A stretch of 64,000 bases of DNA from Micromonospora avicenniae (GCF_900156065.1 NZ_FTNF01000006.1:1-64000), one strand, 5' to 3'. Numbered from the stretch's first letter, positions 32,766 through 41,229 are shown. Program-made: numbers and translations. The notes: a model not told the origin generated them from the sequence alone.

Positions 32766-33221
32766 ATGCGCCGCCGTTGGCTCCTCGTCGCCGTCGGGTG
32801 GTTGGCCACCGCCGCCGCCGCCACAGTGATCGGCCTCGGCGCGATCCGACTCGTCGGCGAGAGCCTCACCGGAACACCCGGCGGGATGCGCGGCGAAGAC
32901 GAGATCGCTCGGGCGCTCGCCTCCGCCCCACCTGCACCGGCGTGGTCGGACGCCCCCGCCACCTCGTCGCCGTCCGCGCCGCCGACAGGCGACCCGCCGG
33001 CCCGCCGAACCTTCACCACCGGCGGTGGCAGGGCGGTTGCCGAGTGCGTGCCGGAGGGCGTGCGGCTGGTCTCCTGGGCGCCGGCGCAGGGTTTCCGGGT
33101 GGGCGACGTCGACCGGGGCCCGGACGACGACGTCGAGGTCAAGTTCGAGGGGGCCGCGGGGGAGTACGAGCTGAAGCTGCGCTGCCTCGGCCGGGAGCCG
33201 GTCGCCGTCGAGGACGACTGA
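32766..33221 (+). CDS. membrane-anchored protein divergent from two-component genes
   Basis: 151 residues. An N-terminal signal anchor (RRRWLLVAVGWLATAAAATVIGL), an Ala/Pro/Ser-rich extracellular linker (about 50-80) and a ~60-residue domain with two cysteines (VAECVPEGVRL, LKLRCLGRE) likely joined by a disulfide. No known family comes to mind. It lies 102 bp from the response regulator gene, with a candidate regulator box between, so it is probably part of the same stress or envelope response. Confidence 0.75.
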   Translation: MRRRWLLVAVGWLATAAAATVIGLGAIRLVGESLTGTPGGMRGEDEIARALASAPPAPAWSDAPATSSPSAPPTGDPPARRTFTTGGGRAVAECVPEGVRLVSWAPAQGFRVGDVDRGPDDDVEVKFEGAAGEYELKLRCLGREPVAVEDD

Positions 33222-33224
33222 CGG

Positions 33225-33263
33225 CCGATGCGCCGTGCGGTGCCGGCCCGGCAACCGCATCGG
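33225..33263 (+). terminator. possible terminator hairpin
   Basis: CCGATGCG pairs with CGCATCGG around 23 nt that contain a smaller GC stem, just after the preceding stop. The rest of the gap to 33499 shows no gene. Confidence 0.4.
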
Positions 33264-33499
33264 ACGCGCACGAGCGCGCGGCGCCGCCCGACCCAGGTCG
33301 GAACGTCGCCGCGCTCTGGCCGTCTCCCACCACCGCAGCCGTTCGGCGGTACGCCAGCGGGGACCTGGCTCAACCGACGGATCGCCGGTCTGAGAACCTC
33401 AATCCCCGGCCGGTACGGCTCCAAACCTCGGTGAAGTGGCGAATTCCACCATCTGCGAGTCCCGGAGTGGCACGACGACCGAACGGGTATGGGCCCCGC

Positions 33500-33889
33500 A
33501 TGGAGCATTTCACGATCGCGACCGTGGCCGAGAAGAGCCCCGACTTCCGTCGGGTGCTGTGGACCGGTGAGCACACCCAGCTGGTCATCATGACGATCCC
33601 GCCAGGCGGTGAGATCGGCGAAGAGGTACACGAGGGCATCGACCAGATCCTCACCTTCGTCAGCGGTACCGGTGAGGCTCGCGTGGCCGGCGAGAAGCGG
33701 GAGGTGACGCAGGGCGATCTCGTGGTGGTGCCGGCAGGTACGAAGCACAACTTCGTCAACACCGGCCCCAACCCGCTGGTGCTCTACACCGTGTACGGTC
33801 CGCCGGAGCACGCCGACCAGGCGGTGCACCGCACGAAGGAGGAGGCGGACGCCGCGGAAGCCGCCGGCGAGGACGAGCCACCGAACTGA
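33500..33889 (+). CDS. single-domain cupin protein
   Basis: 129 residues. Cupin motif 1 reads GGEIGEEVHEGIDQILTFVSG: the G(X)5HXH pattern is shortened to one His and acidic residues. Motif 2 is GDLVVVPAGTKHNFVNTG with its His. Metal binding is plausible. The last ~20 residues are an Ala/Glu-rich charged tail. TATGGG lies 6 nt before the ATG (leaderless). It precedes the GH15 gene by 19 bp and may be cotranscribed. Function unknown; similar small cupins act as isomerases or sensors. Confidence 0.88.
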   Translation: MEHFTIATVAEKSPDFRRVLWTGEHTQLVIMTIPPGGEIGEEVHEGIDQILTFVSGTGEARVAGEKREVTQGDLVVVPAGTKHNFVNTGPNPLVLYTVYGPPEHADQAVHRTKEEADAAEAAGEDEPPN

Positions 33890-33908
33890 CGGAGGCGGGA
33901 CCGGCTCG

Positions 33909-35738
33909 TTGGATCCCGCTCGATCGGGGTACCCCTGGCGAGTGGGTCAGCCGCCGATCTCCGACTACGGATTCCTCTCCGACTGCCGCTCCGGCGCGCT
34001 GGTCAGCCGGGACGGCTCGGTGGACTGGTGGTGCCCGGGCCGCTTCGACGGCTCCGCCGTCTTCGCCAGGGTAGTCGGACCGCAAGCCGGCCACTTCCGG
34101 CTTGCTCCGATCGGCGCGGGCCGGCCCGGCCACCGGGTCGAGCGGGCTTACCACCCCGACACGCTGGTGCTGCGCACCGTGCACCACACCCCCGAGGGAA
34201 GCGTCGCGGTCACCGACGCGCTGGCCGCCGAGATCGGGGCTCGGGCGCACCAGCTCGGCATGAACTCCCCAGCCGTGCTGCTCCGCGTGGTCGAGGGACT
34301 GAGCGGCCGGGTCCGGATGGCCCTGGAGTACGTACCGCGCCCCGCACACGGCCTGCTCACCCCGTACCTGCACGACCAGTCGGACGGCACCGTGCTCGCC
34401 ACCGCCGGCCCGGTCGTGCTGGTGCTGGGCGCCAGCGGGCTGTCGTTGCAGGCCGAACGGGACCGGGTGTACCAGGAGTTCGAGGTCTCCGACGGGCAGG
34501 TCGTCGGCATCGACCTGGCGTACGGGGAGGCCTACGGGACACCGCCGGTCCGGCTCGACCCGCTGATGACCCTCGCCGAGACGATCCAGGCGTGGGAGGC
34601 ATACCGGGAGACGCACCAGTACCCCGGCCGTTACCCGGAGCTGGTCCGCCCCAGCGCCACCGTGCTGACGGGTCTCACGTACGCGCGCAGCGGCGCTGTC
34701 GCCGCGGCGGCGACGACCTCGCTGCCCGAACGGTTGGGTGGTGATCGCAACTACGACTACCGCTACTCCTGGCTGCGCGACTTCTCCATGACGTTGCGCG
34801 CGCTCTGGGTGGCGGCCTGCCCGCACGAGGCCTCCCGCCTTTTCGCCTGGGTGACCCGCTCGATCGGTCGCATCGGCGACAAGCCTGTGCCGGTGGTCTT
34901 CGGGCTCGAAGGGGAGCGGGACCTCACCGAGCACGAGTGCCCGCACCTGCCGGGCTACGCCGGGTCCGGGCCGGTCCGGATGGGGAACGACGCCTGGTGC
35001 CAGCGGCAGCTCGACGTGCCGGGCGAGATCATGAGTGCGGTCTGGCGGCTGCGCGACTACCTCGGCGACACGTTCGACGAGGAACTGCGCGAGATGGTGC
35101 TGGGGCTGACCGAGCAGGTGGCGTCCACCTGGCGGCTGCCCGACCGGGGGATGTGGGAGACGCGCGAGGAGGAGCGCCACTACCTGTCGTCGAAGGTGCT
35201 CTGCTGGGCGGCGATGGACCGGGCGGTGAGACTGGCCGACCGGCTCGGCGGCCGGGCAGATCCACGGCGCTGGGCCGTGATACGCGACGAGATCCGCGAC
35301 ACCGTGCTCCGCGAAGGCTGGAACGACCGCATCGGGGCGTTCACCGGCGCGTTCGGCTCCACCGAGCTGGACGCCTCGGCGCTTTTCCTGCCGGTGGTGC
35401 ACTTCCTGCCGGCGGACGACCCGCGGATGCGCGCGACCATCGCCGTCATCGAGCGCGACCTGAGCACCGAGGGCGGCCTGATCCGGCGCTGGAACACCGA
35501 CCCGGCCGGCTTCGTGCTCTGCTCGTTCTGGCTGGTCGAGTGTCTGGTGATGACCGGTGAACAGCGGCGGGCCGAGGAGCTCTTCGAGCGTGTCTCCGGG
35601 TACGCCAACGACGTCGGTCTGTTCAGCGAGCAGATCGACCTGATCACGGGGGCGCAGCTCGGCAACACCCCGCAGGCGTTGTCGCACATCGGCCAGATCA
35701 ACGCGGCTTGGCGGTTGACCGACCCGAGCGCGTTCTAA
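33909..35738 (+). CDS. glycoside hydrolase family 15 protein (glucoamylase/trehalase-like)
   Basis: About 600 residues. The start is TTG 33909 or, more in line with family N-termini (PPISDYGFLSDCRSGALVS), GTG 33942, which has TACCCC 6 nt upstream. The N-terminal super-beta-sandwich (~1-240) is followed by an (alpha/alpha)6 barrel with GGDRNYDYRYSWLRDFSMT as the substrate-binding hallmark and the acidic residues of the active site further on (EIMSAVWRL, FTGAFGSTELDAS). No signal peptide: a cytosolic enzyme, as for actinobacterial GH15 trehalases acting on trehalose or alpha-glucan. Confidence 0.92.
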   Translation: MDPARSGYPWRVGQPPISDYGFLSDCRSGALVSRDGSVDWWCPGRFDGSAVFARVVGPQAGHFRLAPIGAGRPGHRVERAYHPDTLVLRTVHHTPEGSVAVTDALAAEIGARAHQLGMNSPAVLLRVVEGLSGRVRMALEYVPRPAHGLLTPYLHDQSDGTVLATAGPVVLVLGASGLSLQAERDRVYQEFEVSDGQVVGIDLAYGEAYGTPPVRLDPLMTLAETIQAWEAYRETHQYPGRYPELVRPSATVLTGLTYARSGAVAAAATTSLPERLGGDRNYDYRYSWLRDFSMTLRALWVAACPHEASRLFAWVTRSIGRIGDKPVPVVFGLEGERDLTEHECPHLPGYAGSGPVRMGNDAWCQRQLDVPGEIMSAVWRLRDYLGDTFDEELREMVLGLTEQVASTWRLPDRGMWETREEERHYLSSKVLCWAAMDRAVRLADRLGGRADPRRWAVIRDEIRDTVLREGWNDRIGAFTGAFGSTELDASALFLPVVHFLPADDPRMRATIAVIERDLSTEGGLIRRWNTDPAGFVLCSFWLVECLVMTGEQRRAEELFERVSGYANDVGLFSEQIDLITGAQLGNTPQALSHIGQINAAWRLTDPSAF

Positions 35739-35762
35739 GCAGCTGCCGCTTCCTGGTCGGCC

Positions 35763-36953
35763 TCAGGCCAGCACCGGCACGCCGGAGACGTCCACCGTCT
35801 CCGGGTACTTCAGGCCCGCACCGGTGTTGAGCACCACCACCCGCTCGCCCGCCCGGATCCAGCCGCCGGCGCGCAACTGCCGGGCCGCGGTCAGGCAGGC
35901 CGCACCCTCCGGGCAGAGGAGCAGCCCTTCCCGGGCGGCGAAGGCCCGCAGGTCGGTCAGGATCTCCTCGTCGGACACGGCGACGGCCGTGCCGGAGCTG
36001 TCCCGCAGGGCGGTCAGGATCAGCTCGTCGCCGAGCGGTGCCGGCACCGTGATGCCGAACGCGACAGTCTGCGCGTCCGCCCATGGTTCGGCGCGCTCCT
36101 CGCCGGCCGCGAACGCCCGCACGATGGGCGCGCAGCCGGTGGACTGCACCGCCACCAGCCGGGGCAGCCGGTCGGAGATCCAGCCCAGCTCGCGCAGCTC
36201 GTGCAACGCCTTGTGGATGCCGATCAGTCCGACGCCACCACCGGTCGGATAGATGATCACGTCGGGCACCTGCCAGCCGAGCTGCTCGACGATCTCGTAC
36301 CCCATGGTCTTCTTGCCCTCGAGCCGGTACGGCTCGCGCAGCGTGCCGGCGTCGAAGATCGCGCCGCCGGAGTCGCCGACGAGCTGCGCCACCCGGCGGC
36401 CGGCGTCGCTGATCAGGCCGTCGATCAGGCGCAGGTCGGCGCCGGCGGCCACGCACTCGCGCCGGCAGATGGTGGGCGCGTCGAGCGGCATGACGATGGT
36501 CGCGCCGATACCGGCCCGGGCCGCGTAGCTCGCCCAGGCCGCGCCGGCGTTGCCGTTGGTCGGCATGGCGATGCGCCGCACGCCCAGCTCACGCGCCCGG
36601 CTGATGCCGACCGCCGCGCCGCGGGCCTTGAACGAGCCGGTGGGGATGAGGCCCTCGTCCTTGACGATGAGGTCGGTGACGCCGATCTCCGCGCCGTAGC
36701 TGGGGGCGCGCAGCAGCGGCGTCCAGCCTTCACCGAGGCTGGTGACGTGCCGCGGGTCGGCGACCGGCAACACCTCCCGGTAACGCCACAGGTCCGCGGG
36801 ACGAAGCGGGAGCTGTTCGGGAACGACCGTCCGGGCCACCGCGGCCAGGTCATACCGGGCCAGCAGGGGCGAGCCGCAGTCGCAGAGGTTCTGTGGCCGG
36901 TCCGCCGGATGCTCCTTGCCGCAGCGCGGGCACTCCAGGTGGGTCAGATACAC
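35763..36953 (-). CDS. thrC: threonine synthase (PLP-dependent)
   Basis: 396 residues from GTG 36953, set by GAGGAG 4 nt upstream; the open frame extends further but that part is the shadow of another gene. An N-terminal zinc-ribbon-like motif (LECPRCGKEHP … LCDCGSPL) precedes the PLP fold type II core: TGSFKARGAAVG with the Schiff-base Lys, PTNGNAGAAWASYAAR for phosphate and substrate binding, and TGGGVGLIGIHKAL for the cofactor phosphate. It converts O-phosphohomoserine to threonine in the family. No hom or thrB is nearby, so it may be a paralogue. It lies 14 bp after the PE/ligase-like gene. Confidence 0.85.
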   Translation of the reverse strand: MYLTHLECPRCGKEHPADRPQNLCDCGSPLLARYDLAAVARTVVPEQLPLRPADLWRYREVLPVADPRHVTSLGEGWTPLLRAPSYGAEIGVTDLIVKDEGLIPTGSFKARGAAVGISRARELGVRRIAMPTNGNAGAAWASYAARAGIGATIVMPLDAPTICRRECVAAGADLRLIDGLISDAGRRVAQLVGDSGGAIFDAGTLREPYRLEGKKTMGYEIVEQLGWQVPDVIIYPTGGGVGLIGIHKALHELRELGWISDRLPRLVAVQSTGCAPIVRAFAAGEERAEPWADAQTVAFGITVPAPLGDELILTALRDSSGTAVAVSDEEILTDLRAFAAREGLLLCPEGAACLTAARQLRAGGWIRAGERVVVLNTGAGLKYPETVDVSGVPVLA

Positions 36954-36967
36954 GTCGCTCCTCGCCG

Positions 36968-38026
36968 TCAGGTCGCGTCGATGCTCAACCAGCGTCGGCT
37001 GCGTCGACCCGCCTCGTAACCCGAGTCGAGTCGCTTCGCCACCACCCCGGGGAGCCCCTGCTCTCGGCTGGTGCGCAGGGCCTCGGCGCCGGTACCGGGG
37101 AACCACGGCGGAGTCTGCCAGTGCGCGCCCGCGAGCGCCAGACCGTCGAGCAGCTCGCGGCGTTGGGCGTACGGCAGATCGAGACAGGTCACGCCCTCCA
37201 ACCAGAGCAGGTCGACCAGGAGGTACTGGGCGCCGGCAGGCACCCGGCTGCCGGAGGTGGGCGGGGCCGGGCGCACCCGGCCGCCGTCGATGCGGACCAG
37301 GAGGCCGTCCAGCACCGCCTCGGTCGGCGCCATCGCCTCGGCGAGATCGCGCAGCCAGGAGTACCCGCCGGTGATCTCCTCGTCGGTCTCGGAGAGCAAC
37401 CGCAGCCGCCCGCCCGACACGTACGCGATCGCGCGGGTGCCGTCCCAACGCAGCTCGTACCCCCAGGCGGTCTGGTCCCGGGGGAGGCGGGTGGCGGCAG
37501 TGGGGTGCATCGGGCGGACCAGCTCGGGCATGCTCGTCCAGCCCTCCGGCGCGGGATCCATCCGCCGGACCATCCAGTCCCGGCCATCCTTGCCGCCGGT
37601 GGCGAAGAGGACGTACCGCCCGGACGTCCGCTCCCCGTCGAGCGCCACGATGACCTCGTCGTCGCGCCACTTCTCGCGGCGGTAGGTCCCGCGGTCGTGG
37701 ATCGTCATCCGGCCGCCGCCGTACTCGCCGGCCGGGATCTCACCGTGGAAGTCGAGGTACTCCATCGGGTGGTCCTCGGTGTGCACGGCGAGGTGGTTCC
37801 GGCCCGGGTCCCGGGGGAGACCGCGCGGCACCGCCCAGGACGCGAGCACTCCGTCGTGCTCCAGCCGGAGGTCCCAGTGCAGACTGCGCGCGTGGTGCTG
37901 CTGGATGACGAAGCGGCCGGTCTCGTCGCCGCCCCGCCGGCGGCCGCGCGGTTTCTTCTCCGGCACCGGCTCAGGGGTGCGGGCCGCGTCCCTCCGGCGT
38001 CGGTACTCGTCAAGCCGGTCGGTCAC
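36968..38026 (-). CDS. LigD-type 3'-phosphoesterase fused to degenerate ATP-dependent ligase domain
   Basis: 352 residues from GTG 38026 (GACAAT 7 nt upstream); ATG 38035 is the alternative. After a basic tail, residues ~38-155 are the phosphoesterase domain with its ligands intact: HHARSLHWDLRLE (His44, His50, Asp52, Arg54) and HTEDHPMEY. Residues ~185-350 align with the LigD ligase domain, but motif I reads ELRWDG where the adenylated Lys of ExKxDG is Arg (codon CGT), motif III LDGLL lacks the Glu of DGE, motif IV PGVVAKR lacks the Glu of EG(L/V)V, and motif V reads RRWLSI without its Lys. Expected active as a 3'-end processor and inactive as a ligase. Confidence 0.85.
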   Translation of the reverse strand: MTDRLDEYRRRRDAARTPEPVPEKKPRGRRRGGDETGRFVIQQHHARSLHWDLRLEHDGVLASWAVPRGLPRDPGRNHLAVHTEDHPMEYLDFHGEIPAGEYGGGRMTIHDRGTYRREKWRDDEVIVALDGERTSGRYVLFATGGKDGRDWMVRRMDPAPEGWTSMPELVRPMHPTAATRLPRDQTAWGYELRWDGTRAIAYVSGGRLRLLSETDEEITGGYSWLRDLAEAMAPTEAVLDGLLVRIDGGRVRPAPPTSGSRVPAGAQYLLVDLLWLEGVTCLDLPYAQRRELLDGLALAGAHWQTPPWFPGTGAEALRTSREQGLPGVVAKRLDSGYEAGRRSRRWLSIDAT

Positions 38027-38121
38027 ACCCCGCATTGTCCGGCAACCCGGAGGTCTCCGCCGGGCGGCGCGGCGGGTTGTTTCGCTCGCACGGCGCGGCG
38101 ATGACGGGTAGAACGGTCGTC

Positions 38122-38910
38122 ATGGACCACGACGACCAGCCCACCGTCCTGCTGCCGGGCGAGGTGCGGATGCCCCTGCTCGGCTTCGGCACCTGGCGGG
38201 CCACCGGCAAGGCCGGCTACGACGCCGTACTGGCCGCGCTCGACGCCGGCTACCGGCACATCGACACCGCGACCGTGTACGGCAACGAGAAGGAGGTCGG
38301 CCGGGCGGTGCAGGAGAGCGACCTGCGCCGGGAGGACCTCTTCATCACGACCAAGCTGCCGCCGGACCGGGTGGGCCGGGAGCGCGAGACGCTGGAGGCG
38401 AGCCTGCGGGCGCTCGACACCGACTACGTGGACCTGTGGTTGATCCACTGGCCGCCGTCCTCGCCCGGGGACAGCATCCCGCTCTGGCGGGAACTCCTCG
38501 CGGCCAGGGAGGAGAACCTGGCCCGGGCGGTCGGGGTGAGCAACTACAGCACCTCCCAGATCGACGAGCTCATCCAGGCCACCGAGGAGAATCCGGCGGT
38601 CAACCAGATCCGGTGGAGCCCTTTCCTGTACGACCGGCAGCGGCACGCCGAGCACCGGGACCGTGGCGTCGTGCTCGAGGGGTACAGCCCGCTCGACACC
38701 AGCGACCTCTCCCACCCGATGTTGGCCCGGATCGCCGCCGCGCACGACGTCTCGCCGGCGCAGGTGGTGCTCCGCTGGCACATCGACCACGAGATCGTGG
38801 TGATCCCGAAGAGCGTGACGCCGGAGCGGATCCAGGCCAACGCCGACGTGTTCCGCTTCTCGCTCACCGCTGAGGAGATGCGCGAGCTCGACGCCCTCGG
38901 CAACTCCTGA
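38122..38910 (+). CDS. aldo/keto reductase
   Basis: 262 residues from ATG 38122, which has TAGAAC 7 nt upstream; ATG 38101 would add 7 residues. Signatures: GFGTWRATGKAGYDAVLAAL, GYRHIDTATVYGNEKEVG (catalytic Asp/Tyr), Lys in ITTKLPPD, His in WLIHWPPS, and VIPKSVTPERIQAN for NADPH. It shares the fold with the gene at 6654 but differs enough in the loops to suggest another substrate. Divergent from the PE/ligase gene across ~95 bp. Confidence 0.92.
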   Translation: MDHDDQPTVLLPGEVRMPLLGFGTWRATGKAGYDAVLAALDAGYRHIDTATVYGNEKEVGRAVQESDLRREDLFITTKLPPDRVGRERETLEASLRALDTDYVDLWLIHWPPSSPGDSIPLWRELLAAREENLARAVGVSNYSTSQIDELIQATEENPAVNQIRWSPFLYDRQRHAEHRDRGVVLEGYSPLDTSDLSHPMLARIAAAHDVSPAQVVLRWHIDHEIVVIPKSVTPERIQANADVFRFSLTAEEMRELDALGNS

Positions 38911-39049
38911 CCGTTTGCCAATTTCCTTCAGCCGCACGGCAGGCATTGAAGGGTATCGACATCCACGGACCTGGGCGGTAGCGTGCCGCCATCACGTACG
39001 TCGATGCGTCGTGACCCTTTCCAACCGCCCGACCTGCTGAAGGAGCCTC

Positions 39050-39253
39050 ATGGTCACGTCCCGATCCCTGCGTCTGCGCCGCCGGGGCCTGCTCGGCGTC
39101 CCGGCCCTGGTGGCCGCCGCGCTCACCACCATCATGGCCCGGCCGGGCACGGCGGCCGCCGCACCCGCGGCGGCTCCCGCCCCGGCGGTGGCCCCCGTCC
39201 CGGCCGCCGCCCCGAAAGCCGAGTGCCTGGCCGACCTGCTCGGCGGTGCCTGA
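39050..39253 (+). CDS. signal-peptide-like small ORF preceding the amidase
   Basis: 67 residues. A twin-arginine-like start (LRLRRRGLLGVPALVAAALT) and an Ala/Pro-rich tail end in ECLADLLGGA. GAGCC and GGAG lie near the ATG. Its TGA overlaps the ATG of the amidase by 1 nt (TGATGG), which gives tight coupling. The reading looks like an export signal without a mature domain, whereas the following enzyme lacks a signal. Either a separate secreted peptide or the detached 5' part of the amidase gene after a -1 shift. Confidence 0.55.
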   Translation: MVTSRSLRLRRRGLLGVPALVAAALTTIMARPGTAAAAPAAAPAPAVAPVPAAAPKAECLADLLGGA

Positions 39254-40215
39254 TGGCCACCATTCCCTGGCTCGTGGACGTGCTCCGATCCGCCGGCGTC
39301 CAGGTCGTCGTCGAAGGCGACTGGCTCAACCGGATGCGTCCCGGCAGCTTCGACCCGATCGGTGTGCTCTGGCACCACACCGCCTCCACCTCCAGCGCCA
39401 CCAACCCGCACCCGGCTTTGAACATCTGCATCAACGGTCGGCCCGACCTGGCCGGCCCGCTCTGCCAGGCCCTCGTGGACTACCACGGCGTCTTCCACGT
39501 CATCTCCGCCGGCCGCTGCAACCACGCCGGTGTCAGCGGGGGCAGCGGGCCGATCCCGGCCGGCGACGGCAACACCCTGATGATCGGGTGGGAGATCGAC
39601 TACAACGGGGTCGACCAGGAGATGACGGCGGCGCAGTACAACGCCTCGATCGCCGCCACCGCCGCGGTGCTCACCCGGCTGGGCAAGGACGCCAGCTACG
39701 CCCGGGGCCACCGCGAGACGAGCACCACCGGCAAGATCGACCCGTCCTTCATCGACCTGAATGTGATGCGCAGCGACGTGGCCGCGAAGATGGCCGGCGG
39801 CACCGCCTGGTCATCCATCGTGGACAACTCGACCGCCGGGCGGTTCACCGCCAGCGCGAACTGGGGCGTCTCCTCGTACTCCGGGCAGCGCTACGGCGCC
39901 GACTACCGGTACGCCGACCCGGTCGCCGTCAGCGATCCGGCCTGGTACCGGTTCAACGTCCCGGCGGCCGGCAACTACCGGGTCGACGCCTGGTGGCCGG
40001 CCAACTCCGGCTACAACAGCGCCGCGCCGTACATCATCGCCACCGCCAGCGGAAACCGCACGGTCACCGTCGACCAGCGCGCCACCGGTGGTCAGTGGCG
40101 GACACTCGGGACGTTCGCCCTGCCGGCCGGCGACACCAACCGGGTGGCGGTGAGCCGGTGGAGCTCGGCCGCCGGCCTGGTCATCGCCGACGCCGTGCGC
40201 CTCACCCGGGTCTGA
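39253..40215 (+). CDS. N-acetylmuramoyl-L-alanine amidase with golvesin-like C-terminal domain
   Basis: 320 residues. The amidase_2/PGRP-type catalytic domain (about 30-175) shows the zinc site residues in LWHHTAST, GRCNHAG and GHRETSTTGKIDPSFID. After a linker, residues ~190-320 form a golvesin/Xly-type sandwich (YRYADP, YRVDAWWPANSGYN, GNRTVTVDQ, LVIADAVRLTRV) probably binding carbohydrate or wall polymer. No signal peptide is present in this frame. The ATG overlaps the preceding signal-like ORF. Substrate: peptidoglycan, if it is exported. Confidence 0.87.
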   Translation: MATIPWLVDVLRSAGVQVVVEGDWLNRMRPGSFDPIGVLWHHTASTSSATNPHPALNICINGRPDLAGPLCQALVDYHGVFHVISAGRCNHAGVSGGSGPIPAGDGNTLMIGWEIDYNGVDQEMTAAQYNASIAATAAVLTRLGKDASYARGHRETSTTGKIDPSFIDLNVMRSDVAAKMAGGTAWSSIVDNSTAGRFTASANWGVSSYSGQRYGADYRYADPVAVSDPAWYRFNVPAAGNYRVDAWWPANSGYNSAAPYIIATASGNRTVTVDQRATGGQWRTLGTFALPAGDTNRVAVSRWSSAAGLVIADAVRLTRV

Positions 40216-40224
40216 CCGGATCGT

Positions 40225-40251
40225 CCCGCGCCCTGCCCGACAGGGCGCGGG
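40225..40251 (+). terminator. terminator after the amidase gene
   Basis: CCCGCGCCCTG pairs perfectly with CAGGGCGCGGG around a 5-nt loop. Confidence 0.8.
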
Positions 40252-40394
40252 CCGGTCGCCGCCGGCAACCGGGGTGGGATGCTGGTGCTCCAGGGGCGGT
40301 GCCTGATCCGTCGATCCGGTAGAGCGGTTGCGAGCCAATCTGATCTTGGTTTGGCGTCTCGGATTGATCGTGGTGTCGATCGGGCTTGTTGCTG

Positions 40395-40420
40395 GCGTAC
40401 GTTGTGCGTACGCTTGAGGG
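40395..40420 (+). promoter_or_regulatory. operator overlapping the toxin-antitoxin leaderless promoter
   Basis: GCGTACG (40395-40401), 5 nt, CGTACGC (40407-40413): a perfect 7-bp inverted repeat. TACGCT at 40409-40414 inside the right arm is the -10 hexamer, 6 nt before the antitoxin GTG. Binding of the antitoxin here would block its own promoter. Confidence 0.65.
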
Positions 40421-40711
40421 GTGAGCGCGAAGGCGGAGCGGCTGCACCTGCGGCTGGACGAGCAGCAGAAGGCGTTGCTGGAGGCGGCCAGCGCGGCGGC
40501 CGGGGACAGTGTGTCGACCTTCGTGTTGAAGGCGGCGACCGAGGCGGCGGCGGATGTGCTTGCCGACCGGCGGGCGTTCCTGCTGGACGAGGCGTCCTGG
40601 CGGATCTTCGATGAGGCGTTGCAAGGGCCGGCGCAGGATGTCGCCGGATTGCGGGAGTTGTTGACTGGTCCGACGGTGCTTGATCCGCCGGCGGGCGGTG
40701 CGGCACGGTGA
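40421..40711 (+). CDS. DUF1778 antitoxin (ribbon-helix-helix, TacA-like)
   Basis: 96 residues. SAKAERLHLRLDEQQKALLE is the ribbon plus first helix, and DSVSTFVLKAATEAAADVL the second helix of a ribbon-helix-helix DNA-binding domain (DUF1778). The C-terminal half (FLLDEASWRIFDEAL …) is the flexible part that wraps the toxin. It overlaps the GNAT gene by 4 bp (GTGA), the standard antitoxin-first arrangement of tacAT/ataRT systems. It should repress the operon through the palindrome just upstream. Confidence 0.92.
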   Translation: MSAKAERLHLRLDEQQKALLEAASAAAGDSVSTFVLKAATEAAADVLADRRAFLLDEASWRIFDEALQGPAQDVAGLRELLTGPTVLDPPAGGAAR

Positions 40712-41229
40712 GTTCCCGTTTTCTGCCGGTCGAGGCACTGGCAGCCGGGCATGTGCTGACCGGGTTCGACTGTGGGTCGAGGGCGCAGTCGGTATGGCTG
40801 GTCGAGCATGCCCTGCAGGCCCATCGGGCCGGGCTGTCCCGGGTGTACGTGGTGCGGGACGCCGACCACCCTGATCAGCGGGTGGCCGGCTACTACGCCC
40901 TTGCGGCGGGCAGCGTCGCTCCGGCCGATGCCTCCCTGCGGCTGAGGCAGGGCGCTGGTCGCTATCACCAACCGGTGGTGATTCTGACCCGGCTTGGCGT
41001 CGACCGATCTGCCCAGGGCGTTGGGTTGGGCCGGGCCTTGGTGGTCGACGCGCTACGGCGGATCGCGACAGCCGGAGAGGTTGTCGGCGTACGGGCGGTG
41101 CTCATCCATTGTGAGAGCGAAGCCGCCCGCGACTTCTACCTACGGCTGGCCAAGTTCGAGGCCGGCCCGACCGACCCGATGCACCTGCTGCTGTTGATGA
41201 AGGATCTGCGCCGCGCCCTCAACGGCTGA
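40708..41229 (+). CDS. GNAT-fold toxin (TacT-like)
   Basis: 173 residues. The acetyl-CoA-binding motif is QGVGLGRALVVDALRRI, and the catalytic-tyrosine region is SEAARDFYLRLAKFEAGP, as in TacT toxins that acetylate the amino group of charged tRNA. The N-terminal region FLPVEALAAGHVLTGFDCG and YYALAAGSV are also typical of the family. It lies directly behind the DUF1778 antitoxin. Which aminoacyl-tRNA is hit cannot be read from sequence. Confidence 0.92.
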   Translation: MSSRFLPVEALAAGHVLTGFDCGSRAQSVWLVEHALQAHRAGLSRVYVVRDADHPDQRVAGYYALAAGSVAPADASLRLRQGAGRYHQPVVILTRLGVDRSAQGVGLGRALVVDALRRIATAGEVVGVRAVLIHCESEAARDFYLRLAKFEAGPTDPMHLLLLMKDLRRALNG

